From NCBI GenBank assembly GCA_030248215.1, contig JASANG010001707.1, positions 113,451 through 177,450 on the forward strand: a stretch of DNA of 64,000 nucleotides, read 5' to 3'. The translations under genes and the position numbers were made by a program. The notes beneath the pieces were generated by a model. That model had not been told where the DNA came from, did no database searches, and saw only the letters and a list, made by a program, of their open reading frames with translations. Below are positions 23,801 to 36,400 of the stretch, one piece after another; within the stretch, counting starts at the first letter, position 1, and every line of letters begins with the position of its first letter. Origin of the DNA: Enoplolaimus lenunculus. Taxonomy: Eukaryota > Nematoda > Enoplea > Enoplida > Thoracostomopsidae.

Positions 23801-26800
23801 GCGTTTTTCGATGGCAATCCAACTGCATCTAACTACATAATACCATATAAGATAAATGGCCCCTGTAATGATTGAAAAGAAAAAATTCTCTCTCAAAAAA
23901 TCGAATGGCTGATAGATATAAAGAGGAGACAGAGTTTTTGGTAAGTTTAATTTTATTGACAAACTCAACTGTCGTTTATGATACAACATTAACACGTGCT
24001 ATACACCACACATAATTTCAAAATTGATCGTGTTAAACCAAAGACCTGCAGATATCCATTGTTATACAAGGAAACTACCAGACGAAGTTAAAAACACAAG
24101 CTATGAAAGACTTGGCATAATTAATATTCAGAAACAGTTTGTCTTGCTTCAAGTTTGCACAAATCTGAGCCGAATTTTTTTAAAATAGTCAAGGAAAAGG
24201 CGAACATTTTTACCTGTTTGAAAAACGACGATTTTTGTTGATGATCAAATCGCAACATTATATCGTACGGATGCACTTGTTCAGGCCGTCCGCCTTCATC
24301 TTCGCTCGATTCGCCAGAATCTATAGTTTCGATCCTGCTCACACGTCTTTGTGCTTCTAGCCTATGAAACATAAACAACCAGCAAGCCGTCAGAATGTTT
24401 GACTTTTTAAACCCATGGCCTTTTAAACCAGAGAACTAGTAAAAAAATTTTAAAGCTAAAACATTAGAACTGAATCTTTGTATGGCGAGTAATCTACCTT
24501 TTGACACAAACGGTTACCTTTGTCTTGCCTGCTCCTGCTCCTTGCGTCGCTTATTGCGAACAAATTCTTCAAGTTCAGCACCTTCGAGACGAACACGTTT
24601 ACGGATTTCAAGTGTCAGCTGTAACTTATTATAAACGTTAACTCAAGCAGAAGCAATATCTCCGGAAATCAAAACGCATTCGTTGTGCATTTTTAACACG
24701 ATTATTATGTTAGCACGGCTGAAATAGTGCTAGTACGGAAAAGAAAGTTAACCTACGTGACGAAAAAATTACGACCTCCTGGCCTATTGAACAAACAGAA
24801 GAGAACACTGCAATCAGCTGTTGTTAAGGTCACTTGCACCAACAATATACTGTTTCCATAAATATCAAAACTAATTTAGCAAAACTACACTGCATTGGAG
24901 AGTTCGTGCTGAGTCAATGTAAAAACAGTCACATATAAAGTTAGCAAAACTATGCAATAAAAACAAATGCGGTGGCTTAAAACTGCGTCTGTCACAAACA
25001 GATGACCAATTCCCAGACACCGAAACGGAAAATGGTTTAACGAAAATTATTAGAAAAACGAAGCCATTACCTGCTTGTTTCCTTGTTTAATGCTCTCAAT
25101 CAGTGTGCGCGCCAGTGTGCCTGGATAAGCTCGTGAAGTTATAATTATGGTATTTTTCGGATTGGGACACCATTCCATAAACAGGTCTCTAAAAATAATA
25201 AACCAAAAATGTTATGAAATTTTGTTCCAATGACAGTATAAACACAAAACTTATACTATTAACATGAACGAGGAAAACTCAGAGAAAGCTGTAATGTTTA
25301 GGTAGATTGTGGCTTTTTCTCGAACTTTATATACTTGTATGATGTAGTAATCAAAACAAGTACAAAATAATATATGACTTACCTCGAGAACCCAGCTTCC
25401 ATATCAGGCGAAGAACATAGCGCAACCATCGGTGTGCGAACTTTACGCAACTCAGTTAAACTGTGGCAAATTTGGACATGACGAAAATCAAACGGGTTGT
25501 AGCGCCCTTCTTCGAATGTTCGTAGCACCTTGTCACTCATCCATTCAACCTAGAATATACCGCAAAGCGTGAACACAAACACCAAGAACAATACGAATGT
25601 AGTTGAAAAGTGAAACTGAATCAGCCTACAATGTGGCTCACGCTTACAAACCGCATTTCCTCATGCATTCAGCCTTGAATAAAGCTGAGTAAAAATACAC
25701 GGTATTGTCTTCACAAAGCATAGAAGCAATGCAAAATAGCTGCAGAGAAGAAAAGAATCGACTCTATATTTTGTCTCGTGCTTATGCGCTGCGCTTCTTC
25801 GAATATTCGCAACACTTTGTCGCTCATCCATTCAACTTAGAATATTAATCCGCGAACCTAAAAGAAATTGTCTTACAAACGTCACCAACGATAAAAAGTT
25901 CAAAACTAAACTGAAATTAGTCTACATTTTGGCGGATGCTGAAACATATGTAATACATATTATTAGGTCGTGAAACATTGGCAACGTGCAACTGTAAAAT
26001 GATCCTTCTGGTTCGCAAGCAAAACATGTTGCATCCAAAACAAATATTCACTAATAAGTATATACACTACCAAAACTAAATTTACTCGCCTGTGACTTGG
26101 CAAATTCCACCACGTTGAAACCAACATTGTTGAGAAGCACAAGCGAGTACGTCGCAAGCCCAGCCTCGGCATTGTTCCACAGTTGATCCAGAAGCTGAGC
26201 TAACTCAAGCACGCGCCCTGCTGTGTCAATTACTACCAACGTATTGCCCCCGGACCGAACAGTTTGAAGAATTAAAGTGAGGAGCTGTTCATCACGCTGT
26301 TTCCTTCGAAGCTAAACATCCAAGAGCATAAACAACCAGATGCAACCTGAATTCCGGTGCCAGTTTTGTCATTTTTTCTTTTTACCGGAATTGGAAATTC
26401 CAGTACTAAATTGTGGTCGGTGGAATTAAGATATTTTACCAAAAAACGATAAAAATTAAATAGATTTCGTTATTATATATAGTATATAAACCACTATAAT
26501 CTCCAAAAAACATCGAAGGTCATTTTCCGGTTCCAATTCCGGTTCTATTTTTGGTAATTCTTTCAAATTCCGTTTCGGTTCCGGTAAATTGTAATTCCGG
26601 TGCACCCTGAGCATAAGCAAAAACAAACAAACAAATGCGAAATAGGTTTCAATTTCAGCCTTTCAACTCGAATGAGACATGATTACGATAATTTCTGAAA
26701 TATATATTCTGGTAAACACACACGAAACACTCGGCCTGAAACTAGCGAAAGTAATATATTCTAATTCTCATCGAAGTTCCTCAAATTACCTGTTGATAAG

Positions 26801-28339
26801 TCGCATTATAGGCATCAGTGATGAGCAGATTTGGCCGAGAGATTCCTTCAAAGGTACAGCCGTTTAAATGCCGCTCCTGAAATATAACAAACAAAACACT
26901 GTACATATGTGCAAATAAATCACAATGGTCCAGTCCGAGACATCGTAAATATCGGCGACTCTCATATTATATTGAGATTGTTATTTTAGAATATAAGAAT
27001 ACGTGGCCAAGAACAGATTTTCAAAGTTAAGTGCCCTGTGCGACTTATGCCACGGTTGTAACTACAGTACCGTAGCAGTTCAAATTGCGTTTGCCAGCGA
27101 TTATGTGTCCATGAAAAACGAGCTATTTCAAACAGAACTGCGGTTTGGAATACGATCGCGATTGCGCTTCATTCAATCTTTAATTGAAATTTATCAATTA
27201 GCAGTGAAACAGTTAAAGCCATAAACATGTCGAAAGTAATAAATAGCATCACAAAAAACTGGAATGACTAATGCAGCTACCTATGGCTGCTAATCAACAG
27301 TTATGAAATTTAAGAAAAATATTTCAGGAACCTTTTTATGGTTAAAATCTACAGCGTATACAATTTCTTCTTCGCCTGACTTCAGAATTCGCCAAACCGT
27401 TCCACCTATCATATGACCAGCAGGAAATGGTGTTATCTGTAATCCATGACCTCTCCCTTTGAGACCAACGTTTTGAGAATACTTCAGCTGCTGAATCTGC
27501 AAACAAACAACTCCACTGATATGCCAATCTCATCTTACAAAAACCTTAAACGTCCAATATGTCATGCGTTACGACGTTTTCAACTCGGCAAAGTCCCGCT
27601 TGCAAAACATATTGGAAAACAAGATAGATAAAACAACACAATATATTTGCTAACTTTATCAAACGCCGCGTCGACATCGTCGAGAGTGAATATACTGAAT
27701 TCTTCGCCGTTTTGATGAGATTGATACCAATCGTACATAAACATTTGTCCCATTTTGTACACTGGCACCGTCGCGTAAACAGGACAATTGAGTCCACACT
27801 TTCCAACTAAATACGGCAATGCGCCAAGATGTGATTGATCTGCGTACGATAGCAAAACAGCGTCTATTTGGCTTGCGCGCTTTCTAAAAACATCCGTAAG
27901 CAAAGTTGCCCAATGCTTATGGCTTCCCTATGGTTTATGTCAGCTATAGCCAAATCCAAAAAGATAAAAATTTGCTACATAATCGAAAAACGATCGCTAA
28001 TGTCAAAAAGCAGGTTTTTGTTTACGTGCCCCAAAGGCCGCTCGAATCAATTACACATAAGATTTGACTAGATAACAAAATATCGTACTTATATCACAGC
28101 CGGGCTTTCTCGTGGCCTCTCATTTTGCTTGGTAGAGTACACAATGAAACACGTGGAGTGCACGTATCAATTCAAAAATAATGAAAACCATACTTGATTG
28201 TACTAATATAGTTGAGATCAAAATGTTCATCCCAGCCACAGTCCAGCAGAAAATGAAATTCGTCTACTTGAAGCAAATAGCACAATGGCGCTTCATCCAT
28301 CGCACCCGATAACACCTCCAGACGTATTATTGATGTCAT
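20876..28339 (-). CDS. CPSF2: Cleavage and polyadenylation specificity factor subunit 2 (CPSF100)
   Basis: CPSF2 is the non-catalytic metallo-beta-lactamase/beta-CASP partner of CPSF73 in nuclear pre-mRNA 3'-end cleavage. Exons in coding order are 28339-28194, 27883-27655, 27496-27332, 26876-26790, 26311-26090, 25549-25383, 25188-25071, 24618-24518, 24361-24214, 23532-23395, 22862-22687, 22169-21977 and 21598-20876, giving 870 aa (human about 782, C. elegans about 843). It starts [20 protein letters not shown]. The zinc motif is degenerate (SYADQSHLG, residues 61-69), as is known for this subunit. AGHMIGG, DFNHKK and the beta-CASP motif [12 protein letters not shown] (235-246) are present. 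An acidic linker (DSGESSEDE) follows near 424, then [11 protein letters not shown] and AELAWIDAR. The extra length is a charged insert between about 650 and 780. Intron 5 uses a GC donor. All frames close. Confidence 0.97.
22437..22600 (-). repeat. tRNA-derived SINE, family 1, copy 5, in a CPSF2 intron
   Basis: Minus strand: cgggctcgattgtcaagctt, then gttgaaccggtgataccgag and GGGGTTCAGATC (B-box-like). It lies in the intron 22170-22686. Confidence 0.5.
25787..25846 (-). pseudogene. Partial duplicate of CPSF2 exon 6 with a dead acceptor
   Basis: On the minus strand the sequence from 25836 reads [15 protein letters not shown], against [15 protein letters not shown] in exon 6 (25549-25383). The acceptor TTCTAG has become TTCTAA at 25837-25838. 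The match fades after about 50 bases, so it is a decayed partial exon copy in intron 5. Confidence 0.8.
26084..26089 (-). promoter_or_regulatory. GC splice donor of CPSF2 intron 5 (CAG|GCGAGT)
   Basis: The family sequence requires FAKSQ joined to VEWMSDK in phase 0. That is achieved only if exon 5 ends at 26090, immediately before GCGAGT. The nearby GT (GTAAAT) would shift the frame. Known GC-AG introns share this strong CAG|GC-AGT-like context. Confidence 0.85.
26333..26609. mobile_element. hAT-like MITE, copy 3, in CPSF2 intron 4
   Basis: Right end AATTCCGGTGCACCCTG; left end altered (CAACCAGATGCAACCTG). Probable 8-bp duplication AGCATAAA/AGCATAAG (26325-26332, 26610-26617). Confidence 0.65.
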
Positions 28340-29000
28340 AATTAAATGTGACTAGAGTTCAAGCAAACTTTTTTTATTTATTTTTTTACAATTGCCAAAA
28401 AGTGACAAAGTTAAAAACTTGAGGCAAAATTTTTTCAACTGAAATATTTGGGTTAACAATCTTCAGTTCAATACGTGCGAACAAACATTAACTCACAAGC
28501 AATACTTTCTCACCAGTGCAACCGGAGGTATAAATACCGGAATCGAAGGTTAACAATACTCGCCGGAAGTGAGGCGAAATTAAGTAATTAATTTGGTTTA
28601 TTTTAGCAAATATCTGTGCTGTGCTGTTAATAGATCGTTTGGTTTTACACTTTTTGTACAAAATTTCGGCAACTCTTTTCTCAAAATTGTGCCAAAAGTT
28701 TAAACGAAAGAACCATTCAGACACGCACCCACATATCGCTTGTGTACTCCTGGACATAGTTTTGAACGTTTGCTACGGTTGTTCCCAACTATACATGGAA
28801 CCCAGTGCTGTGCAAGTTCGCACTTCCAAAATTTCAAATAATTGACCACATAAAAATTTAGAGCTACGAAAACTCGTAACCTGTAATACTAAACATGTAT
28901 TACCTTCAAGGGAGATTTTAGACTTATTTCAACTAACGTTAAAAATCATTACATATTTCTGAACGGGTTGTATGCAATCATATCTACTCACAGGTATAGA
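28340..29000. other. Gap between CPSF2 and a repeat cluster
   Basis: This is presumably the CPSF2 promoter side. No TATA box or other motif stands out, and there is no other gene. Confidence 0.35.
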
Positions 29001-29100
29001 AAATACGGCCAATGTTAAAGGCCGTCCCATTTTCCCGGGACAGAAATGTACCAGGAGTACATTCCAAAAATATAATTGGGACAGCGGGTCAGATGGGACA
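29001..29100 (+). repeat. GGGACAGTT minisatellite element, copy 2 (short)
   Basis: The head aatgttaaaggccgtcccat and cccgggacagaaatgtacca is followed by only about three repeat units. Confidence 0.7.
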
Positions 29101-29245
29101 CTTATGACAGATATATGTATGTATATATATGTATATATTTATATATATGTGCGTATATATAATATATACATATATATACATACATATATATACACATATA
29201 TTTGTGTATGTGTATATATGTATATATACCTACGTAAATATATTC
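29101..29245. repeat. TA/TATG microsatellite
   Basis: An imperfect, nearly palindromic run of TATATG/TACATA. It produces spurious Tyr/Ile ORFs on both strands. Confidence 0.9.
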
Positions 29246-29510
29246 GTCTGTGCATATGTAAACAGGAGCGCATAAGTGTGCCCTCCGGGATATTTGTGTC
29301 CCGGGCAATTGGGATGGCCGTTATAGTAACATGGGCCAAAAATACTTCAAATAATTTAAGTTTAAAAATGATTCATACAAAAGTGTACAAATGATTTTAG
29401 CACTATCGCTCAGACTTGACCACACTGCAATATACAGATTATAGAAACAACACATATTTTAATAAAATCTCACCCAGGAAATAAAGATAACATGTTGCTC
29501 CCTTCAATAA

Positions 29511-29873
29511 CAGGATGTTACCGGATAGCCGTTTCCGCTTCCGCAAAAATCGATGTCCGTTTCCGTTATAGAACTACTGGAAATTGTGGTATTTTTATGC
29601 TCGCAATGGTTGTAAATCACGTATATATGTAGAATTTTTTCATCACAGATATACTGCAATTTGTTTGACATGAAACAAAACTTAAGAAAATCATCGGAAC
29701 TGTAAAAAAATTTCCGTGCAACCGCTATTTTTTGTTTAAATATTTAGAAAGCCCGGCGAATATTTGCTTGCCTCAAATTACTGTATTTGCACAAAATAAA
29801 ACATCTTTCTTTTGTTTCCGTTATTTAGATCACTATCCGTTTCCGTCATTTTTCACTATCCGTTTACTCCCTG
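29511..29873. mobile_element. hAT-like MITE, copy 4
   Basis: CAGGATGTTACCGG at the left and CGTTTACTCCCTG at the right. The target duplication is TTCAATAA/TTCAGTAA (29503-29510, 29874-29881). The interior is rich in TTTCCG, as in the copy at 15145. Confidence 0.75.
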
Positions 29874-29881
29874 TTCAGTAA

Positions 29882-30419
29882 CATATACCGTTGAGGAAGC
29901 TGTCACAGTTATAATGCAGGGTTCACAATAACACAGTGTCTTAAGACACCGGATACGACTTGTCTTCGGGTTAACGAGTGACAATTTTTTAAATTGTACC
30001 TCGTTATCTCCACGTTAGAAAAACTGTTTGATACAACCCGACCCTAGTCATTGTCACGATTTTTGTGACATGCGTTAACCCGGGGTTACTACTGTTATGA
30101 CCTTTTAATATATTTGCAACACACAAATTTAATATCTGTAAAAATCGTAAAACCAAGTTTTGGAACAGACTTCATATATACAAACCTCGTTTCTCAGTGC
30201 TATTGTTATCACACTAGCTAGATCAGGCATTGTTATGATTGTTATGTTGTGTAGGGATAGGCAGGCACCACAACGTCATCAAAAAGTGTAGCGCAGCCAT
30301 TATTTTCAGAGAATTCTCCATTACGTAAATAGTTAAGCTGTGCTAAGCATCTAACTCAGAAAAAATAAAAACAATGTTGATCAGTCATGAACTAACACAA
30401 CCATAAACAACAAATATCA
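29882..30419. other. Gap before the NOM1 3' end
   Basis: AT-rich, with nothing recognised beyond the expected NOM1 3' UTR side. Confidence 0.35.
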
Positions 30420-33400
30420 TTAATTATTGCTGTTTAACCCTTCTAATGCGACGTAAAGAACTTTCTTAACAAAAGCAACTTTCGACTGATACACATCCAG
30501 GCTTGTCTCCTGACCGGAAGTTTCAGCTTCAGCATTACAGTCCAAATGTTGAGAAATGAAAATCCGTAATCCTTCCAGGAATGATTTTAGACTTGACTTT
30601 GGGCCTTTTTCTCCAAATCCAAACATGCTGCAGAGTTGTTGTTCATTCGAAACGGTTACAACGTTCTTCAAAATACGTTTAATAAACGCAACTGAAGGTT
30701 TGTCCAATGCTCCAAACTCAAACATCTAAAACACGTAAGACAGATACAATTGAAATTAAATAAATAACGATTCATTTTGATACACTAATACGCAACATAA
30801 ACACATGAAACTACGCTTTAAGAAAAGTTTTCTTTGTTAGTTTTGTATGCAGCAATCTTACCATCCAATCCCCTACATTAATCTCCTATGCTTAATATTA
30901 ATCTCTTGCGCTTAATTCATGTAAGATTTACCTTAAGCACCGATATGTTAAGCGAGCCAAATTCCAACAGCTTCATAATTAAATACGACAATATTTTTCG
31001 AGCGACAACCTTTATTTTGTGTAACTGTCGCATCTTGTCCCACAAGGCGTATTGTGTTGTCACCTAATTAAAGATTCAATTAAATAATAAGGTAACAAAA
31101 TAAGTAAAAGCATTCATTAACTATAACAAAATATGCAAAAATTACAGTAGGTGCCACCGAAATTATATTAAAAACCTGCCAATAAAGTACATAGTAACGC
31201 GGCTTTCTGTACAGTTTACACAGTCACTTCAGGAGTCGTCCAATACTTCAAGGCTTGAAAACCTGAGCTTTAAAATATTATTCTCTAATCAGTGTTGAGG
31301 TGGACGCCTTTTCGCTATTTTTGTGTTTTTAGTAAATTTTTGCTTAAATTTGCTATTTGAAAGCTTCGAGGAGATTAGCAGCAAATAGCAGTCTTTTATA
31401 ACGCAACCAAAGCAAAGCAACTTTAAATACCTGGAATCGTTTGTGATATGAGCAGAATTTTTGAATAACAAAGGCATAGAACGGATTAAATGTCGCTTCA
31501 TTTACACAACAATCGACACAAATATGAATAATTTCGCGTTCGACTGCACCTTTGTAGCCTAATTTAAGTAATTTTTCAAACGCATCCAAATAGTCCTGAA
31601 ATTATATAAATGATTAAATAATTAGCACCGTATAAAAATTCGATGCATGTGTGAGACGTTCGCGAAACATAAAGCAGCTACAAATCATCACGGAATAACA
31701 TTATTAAAGCGGCCAATCATTGTTACATAAAAGCAAAAAAATATTTTAATTACACATATTGTTGAGAACACGTTGTTAGATTACATTTATTTACAACAGA
31801 CAAACCAGCCTCATTTGTAATTGTGAATGTTCAGTAATTACAATACAACGAGTGAGGTCTATGATCACGAAGGTTTTCGCGCCACATCCGGCGCAAATGC
31901 GCAACAGAATTAGTTTTGGCGCAGAAAAATTTTTTGACGTAATGTTTTTCGCAATAAGACTTCTAAAATTTTTTGAAATTGTCTGAATCTGAAACATTCT
32001 TAATAAATTATCGAAAACCATGGTCTACATATGAGCATACAAACGAGATGTCCTTAAAATGACGCCATCATAGCGAACGATGACGAAATACGCTGCTCGA
32101 CGCTTATGTATTATTGTGAGAAACAAATCGGTTTTCAGTTGTACAACATGATGTTTCGTCGCAATGGAAGTATTTTTGTCGCAGTAAAATATTTTTGCGA
32201 ATACATTTGGCGCTAACTGAAAACTGAAAAAAACATACGCCTGACGAAAACTACAAGACATTGCAAAATCTAGCAGATCACGTTTAAACATAATTTTATT
32301 TCTGAAGTAGCTGCAAAATAATATTACAATAACACCGAAGAAAAAACCTACGTCAGCAGACATAAGAACACAGAAAATAGTTCGGCGAGTATCCGTGTTC
32401 ATGCGTTGCTTACGAGCTAATTTTTGCAACTGCGCAGGAAACTTTAAAGCGTTGTCGCCATGGTCCGCTGTAGTTTCGTTTAGACTAGATGAGCCTAAAA
32501 CAGTCGCATAGTCTTTTTGGAACGAAACCAATAAAAAGATTTTACATGTACCCATTATGCGTAATAGGTGAGATTGAGATATCGGGGTAGCAAGCGGCTG
32601 TTAACACCAACAAACAATTATGACAAAGCTATATTACAAAATATTAATGTTAAAAAAATTTAACAAACTAATACATAGCTCATAACAAAAGAACGATTTA
32701 ACGTTAGGCGCCGCATAAAATGTGGCATCTTGCAAAATTTGTAGCATAATAACTTATGCAAACAGAAAACAAAGGACAAGTAATTGGGTTAAACCATTTG
32801 AATATCAGAATATGAACATACAAAATTCTTTTAAAATAATGTTAAATACCTTCAGCTACAGACGCAGTTGCAGTATTCCAAGAGCTACCGACCAACCACC
32901 AGCGACCGTGCTTTGCCGTGTTTCTTAAATCAGACAATGTCATGCGAAGTGGCGCTTCCGCAGCATCTTAAAATAGTTATTAGTAGTGAACACACTCTTG
33001 TGATGACTCAAGCATTTCAATTTCTTGACTATGTTTGGGCAAAAATTAATACAGCGATACGTTTCTTGAAACCTCCACTTCTGGTCTCGGCTCCAAACCA
33101 ATGAGACTCAAAAAACTGAGAGTAAGACGTGCCAAATACCGAGAATTGAAGAGACCAAGACTCTCATTCCTACAGCTTGAGACCAGGCTTCTCCCAACCT
33201 AAGTTTACTTTTTGAACGCATTTTAAGTCGTAAAACATAGGGCATTTCGTTAAGCTTTACCTCCAAATTTTAAAGTCGGTTCTCTGAGAAATCATCACAC
33301 ATACATAAAATGTCTTAAGTATCAGAAAACATTGTGTTGCATAAGCAAAACTAGTGTTATATTAGACATTTGTATTATATTTCAGAAACCTTTGTCTTAA

Positions 33401-36400
33401 TAGTTTATGAAGCAGTCTTGATTTGGATGGATTCTCCGTTAGATTCTTAGAAATTAATGTGTAACTATATTAGAAATAAAATGTGTGGAGTCTGCATTAA
33501 GACAAAATTATTCTAAATTCCAGACAATATTATTTCTTGAATCTTTGATAATTTGTTTTGTATTTCGCAGGGTGCGATACCGGATATTTACGGTTGCGGT
33601 CCCGAACTCATAAAACTGTTTTTAACAAGACGGCATATTTAACATATTGCTGCGACTATGTATCTAAACAAGTAAAGCTGTTAAGTTTTTTACTAGTTGA
33701 AACAGAACGAAAAATTTAAGCCGACAAGTAATTTAAATTCACTAAGCACATGCTGTTCAACAGTGCTCCTATCATGCTATCCGGTTTCGGTTCCGGTAAA
33801 AATTCAATTTCTGCTCCGGTTCAGGCAAGCTAATATCCGGTCGCACCCTGTTGTGTAGGAAAGCACCCTGCACAATTTTTGCCTTTGAGATAAACCAACA
33901 GTGTAAGCGTCCTTATTATTTTGATTTAGGGAAGTCGAAGGTAAAGAAGCAAATTTTTTAACTTATTGAAAAAGTTCCACGTAGTATAATTTAAAAACAA
34001 ACAGAACATACTATTTCCAATTAACGCCTTTCGAAGTTTAGTAAAATGCTGTACCAATGTTGGATCGTAATTTGTTACTTTTGCCACATTGTTATTCTTT
34101 ATTGCCATTAACACGTCCAGCATGAATCTTGTGCGAGCACTAGAACAAAACAACTTCTAGCTATAGATTTATGTTAAAAAGGAAGAAAACCTTATAAAAC
34201 TTTGAACTAAGTCTCATAGAAAACCATAACCGGATCCCGGACCCTGTGAAAATAATGTCAGTTACATGTAATTCACGTCAAAAAGAAAGCGAGCTATTGT
34301 ATTCAGCGGAGAACATACTTAAAACACATCGTTTAGATGCGTCAAATGCAAACAGTCTAAGTGCAGAACTCTAAGTGTGGCGATATACTTATAAGTTTTT
34401 TAAATTTTTATTCGCAGCGACCGCAGGACATGCATAGCGGCACCCTAATTGAGAAAAAGATGGAACTTCAAATTTACTTACTCGTTGCGGATACCTTCTG
34501 ACTCAGGCGCCATCGCTTTTGTTTGAATCATACTAATGATATCACGAAGGCCAAGCGGTTCTTCGTTTCGCAGAACAAATCCACATGTTTCAAGCATCAG
34601 TAAGATGTATTCAATTGCTTTTGAGTCAAAATCAACAATCAATTCTTTAACGATGTCGAACAGTAGTGTCGAGTTTATTACCTTAAACGAATAATAAACA
34701 ACAAATTATCAATATTTTCTAAGAGTTCTGAGTCGAATCGTACAGTCGCTTGTGCACAAGCGAGTTGAAAGAACAACAAATCAACCGATCCCAATCAATA
34801 TTGTTCTTAGCTACCGAGTTCGGTTCTACCGTAACTACCAATATCTGCTACATCATAGCGGAATGTCAATGTCGCCAAAAACTTACGTGAAAGTCAAGGA
34901 AGTGACACAATAAAACAAGGCAATTATCAATACGTTTATCTTCAACTCGATCATTAGGTAACGCGCACTTGAACTCATCGTACTTTTCTATCAGTTTTTC
35001 CAAAATATGAGCTCCTAAATGTATACATTAAGAACAAAATATGTTTGCAAGAAACATAACTTAAGAGTATAACAATGTATCATTGTCTACAATATATATG
35101 GTACGTTCGCATAAATTATTTTAAAGTCAAATCCAGATTTCTTGTTTTGAACGTTGTATAATAAATAGCGCTCGAAACATTGAATAGTAAATTGCAAGTA
35201 AAATGGGCTGTTGCGCTACGCAAAGCAACGTGCTCGACTGTAACCAATACCATACTAACCTAAATCAGCAGAAACTGAATTATAAATGAGTGATATAAAC
35301 AAGGCATGCTCGAGCATGAGTCGCTTCGGAATCCGTTGGTCTTGTAGACACGCTCTGAACAAAACACGAGTCAACACAACTTTCACATCTGAAAACACAA
35401 CTGATTTAATAATACTATTCTTTAAGGCAGTCAGAACCAAATCGTACACAGTGCATACGAAAACATATAATACCTAACCAATACAAGTTAAAAATAGCTG
35501 TAAAAATGATAAGTGACCAACATCTTTGTTGCTAAATAAACAAAACAAACATCAAGTACAAGAAATGTCACAAAAATTAGTAACAACGAACTATGCAACA
35601 TCGAAATTGTAATTTTGCGATATGCACAAACCTTGAAAACCTCGCGTTGCTCGTTTTAACGGTTACTGATTAAATACCGTAACACTTACCATGTCTTGGA
35701 TAAGTAGAATACAAATTATTAACCTCCGCAACAGATGAGCTTAAGTTAGATTCGCTCAATCTACAAAAAAAATAACTCCAACCATTGCATCTCCATGTAT
35801 ACAACAAGGTTTTAACCGGAACTAATGCCATTGCCTAATTTATGTTTCTTGACTGCAAGCCGCAACGCAAATCTCTGGAAAAATTTCAAACGAAAATTGT
35901 AACGTAATTATCAAACTACCACAAAACGCTATAATTTTTTCACATACGTCTTGCAAAGCTTGAAGCAGGAACAAGAATGAAATTTTGACAAACTTTCGAC
36001 TGGAATACATACGTATGTTTTCAAACAAAAACACACATGAATTAGGCGGACATATCAGCACTAAACTCAATTAATATCTAGTATGTATCGAAAAACACAA
36101 TAACCGATTTACAGAATAACCAAGAACCACAACATAAAAATGTTTCACGTTATATAACAAATTAAACTTTAAATTAGGAAATCAGTTTCGTGCAAATTTA
36201 CAGCCACAATCCAAAGTATAAAAGATTAGGCTACGATAAAAAGCTACTAACCTATTAATGATCCGGTTGATAATACGTGTCAGACGTTCAACATGGCTAT
36301 TTGTTGTATCTTCACCATCTGTATCCAGTGTTTTTACAATACCGTCTTCATGTTTTGCAATAGACATTTGTCCTGATTCGTCAAGTGGTCGGCCATAAAT

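Noticed and set aside
29102-29394. Tyr/Ile-rich ORFs
   Set aside because: They come from the TA/TATG microsatellite.
32025-32555. 176-codon minus-strand ORF as a separate gene
   Set aside because: Its middle is NOM1 exon 14 (32494-32352). The rest is intron read-through.
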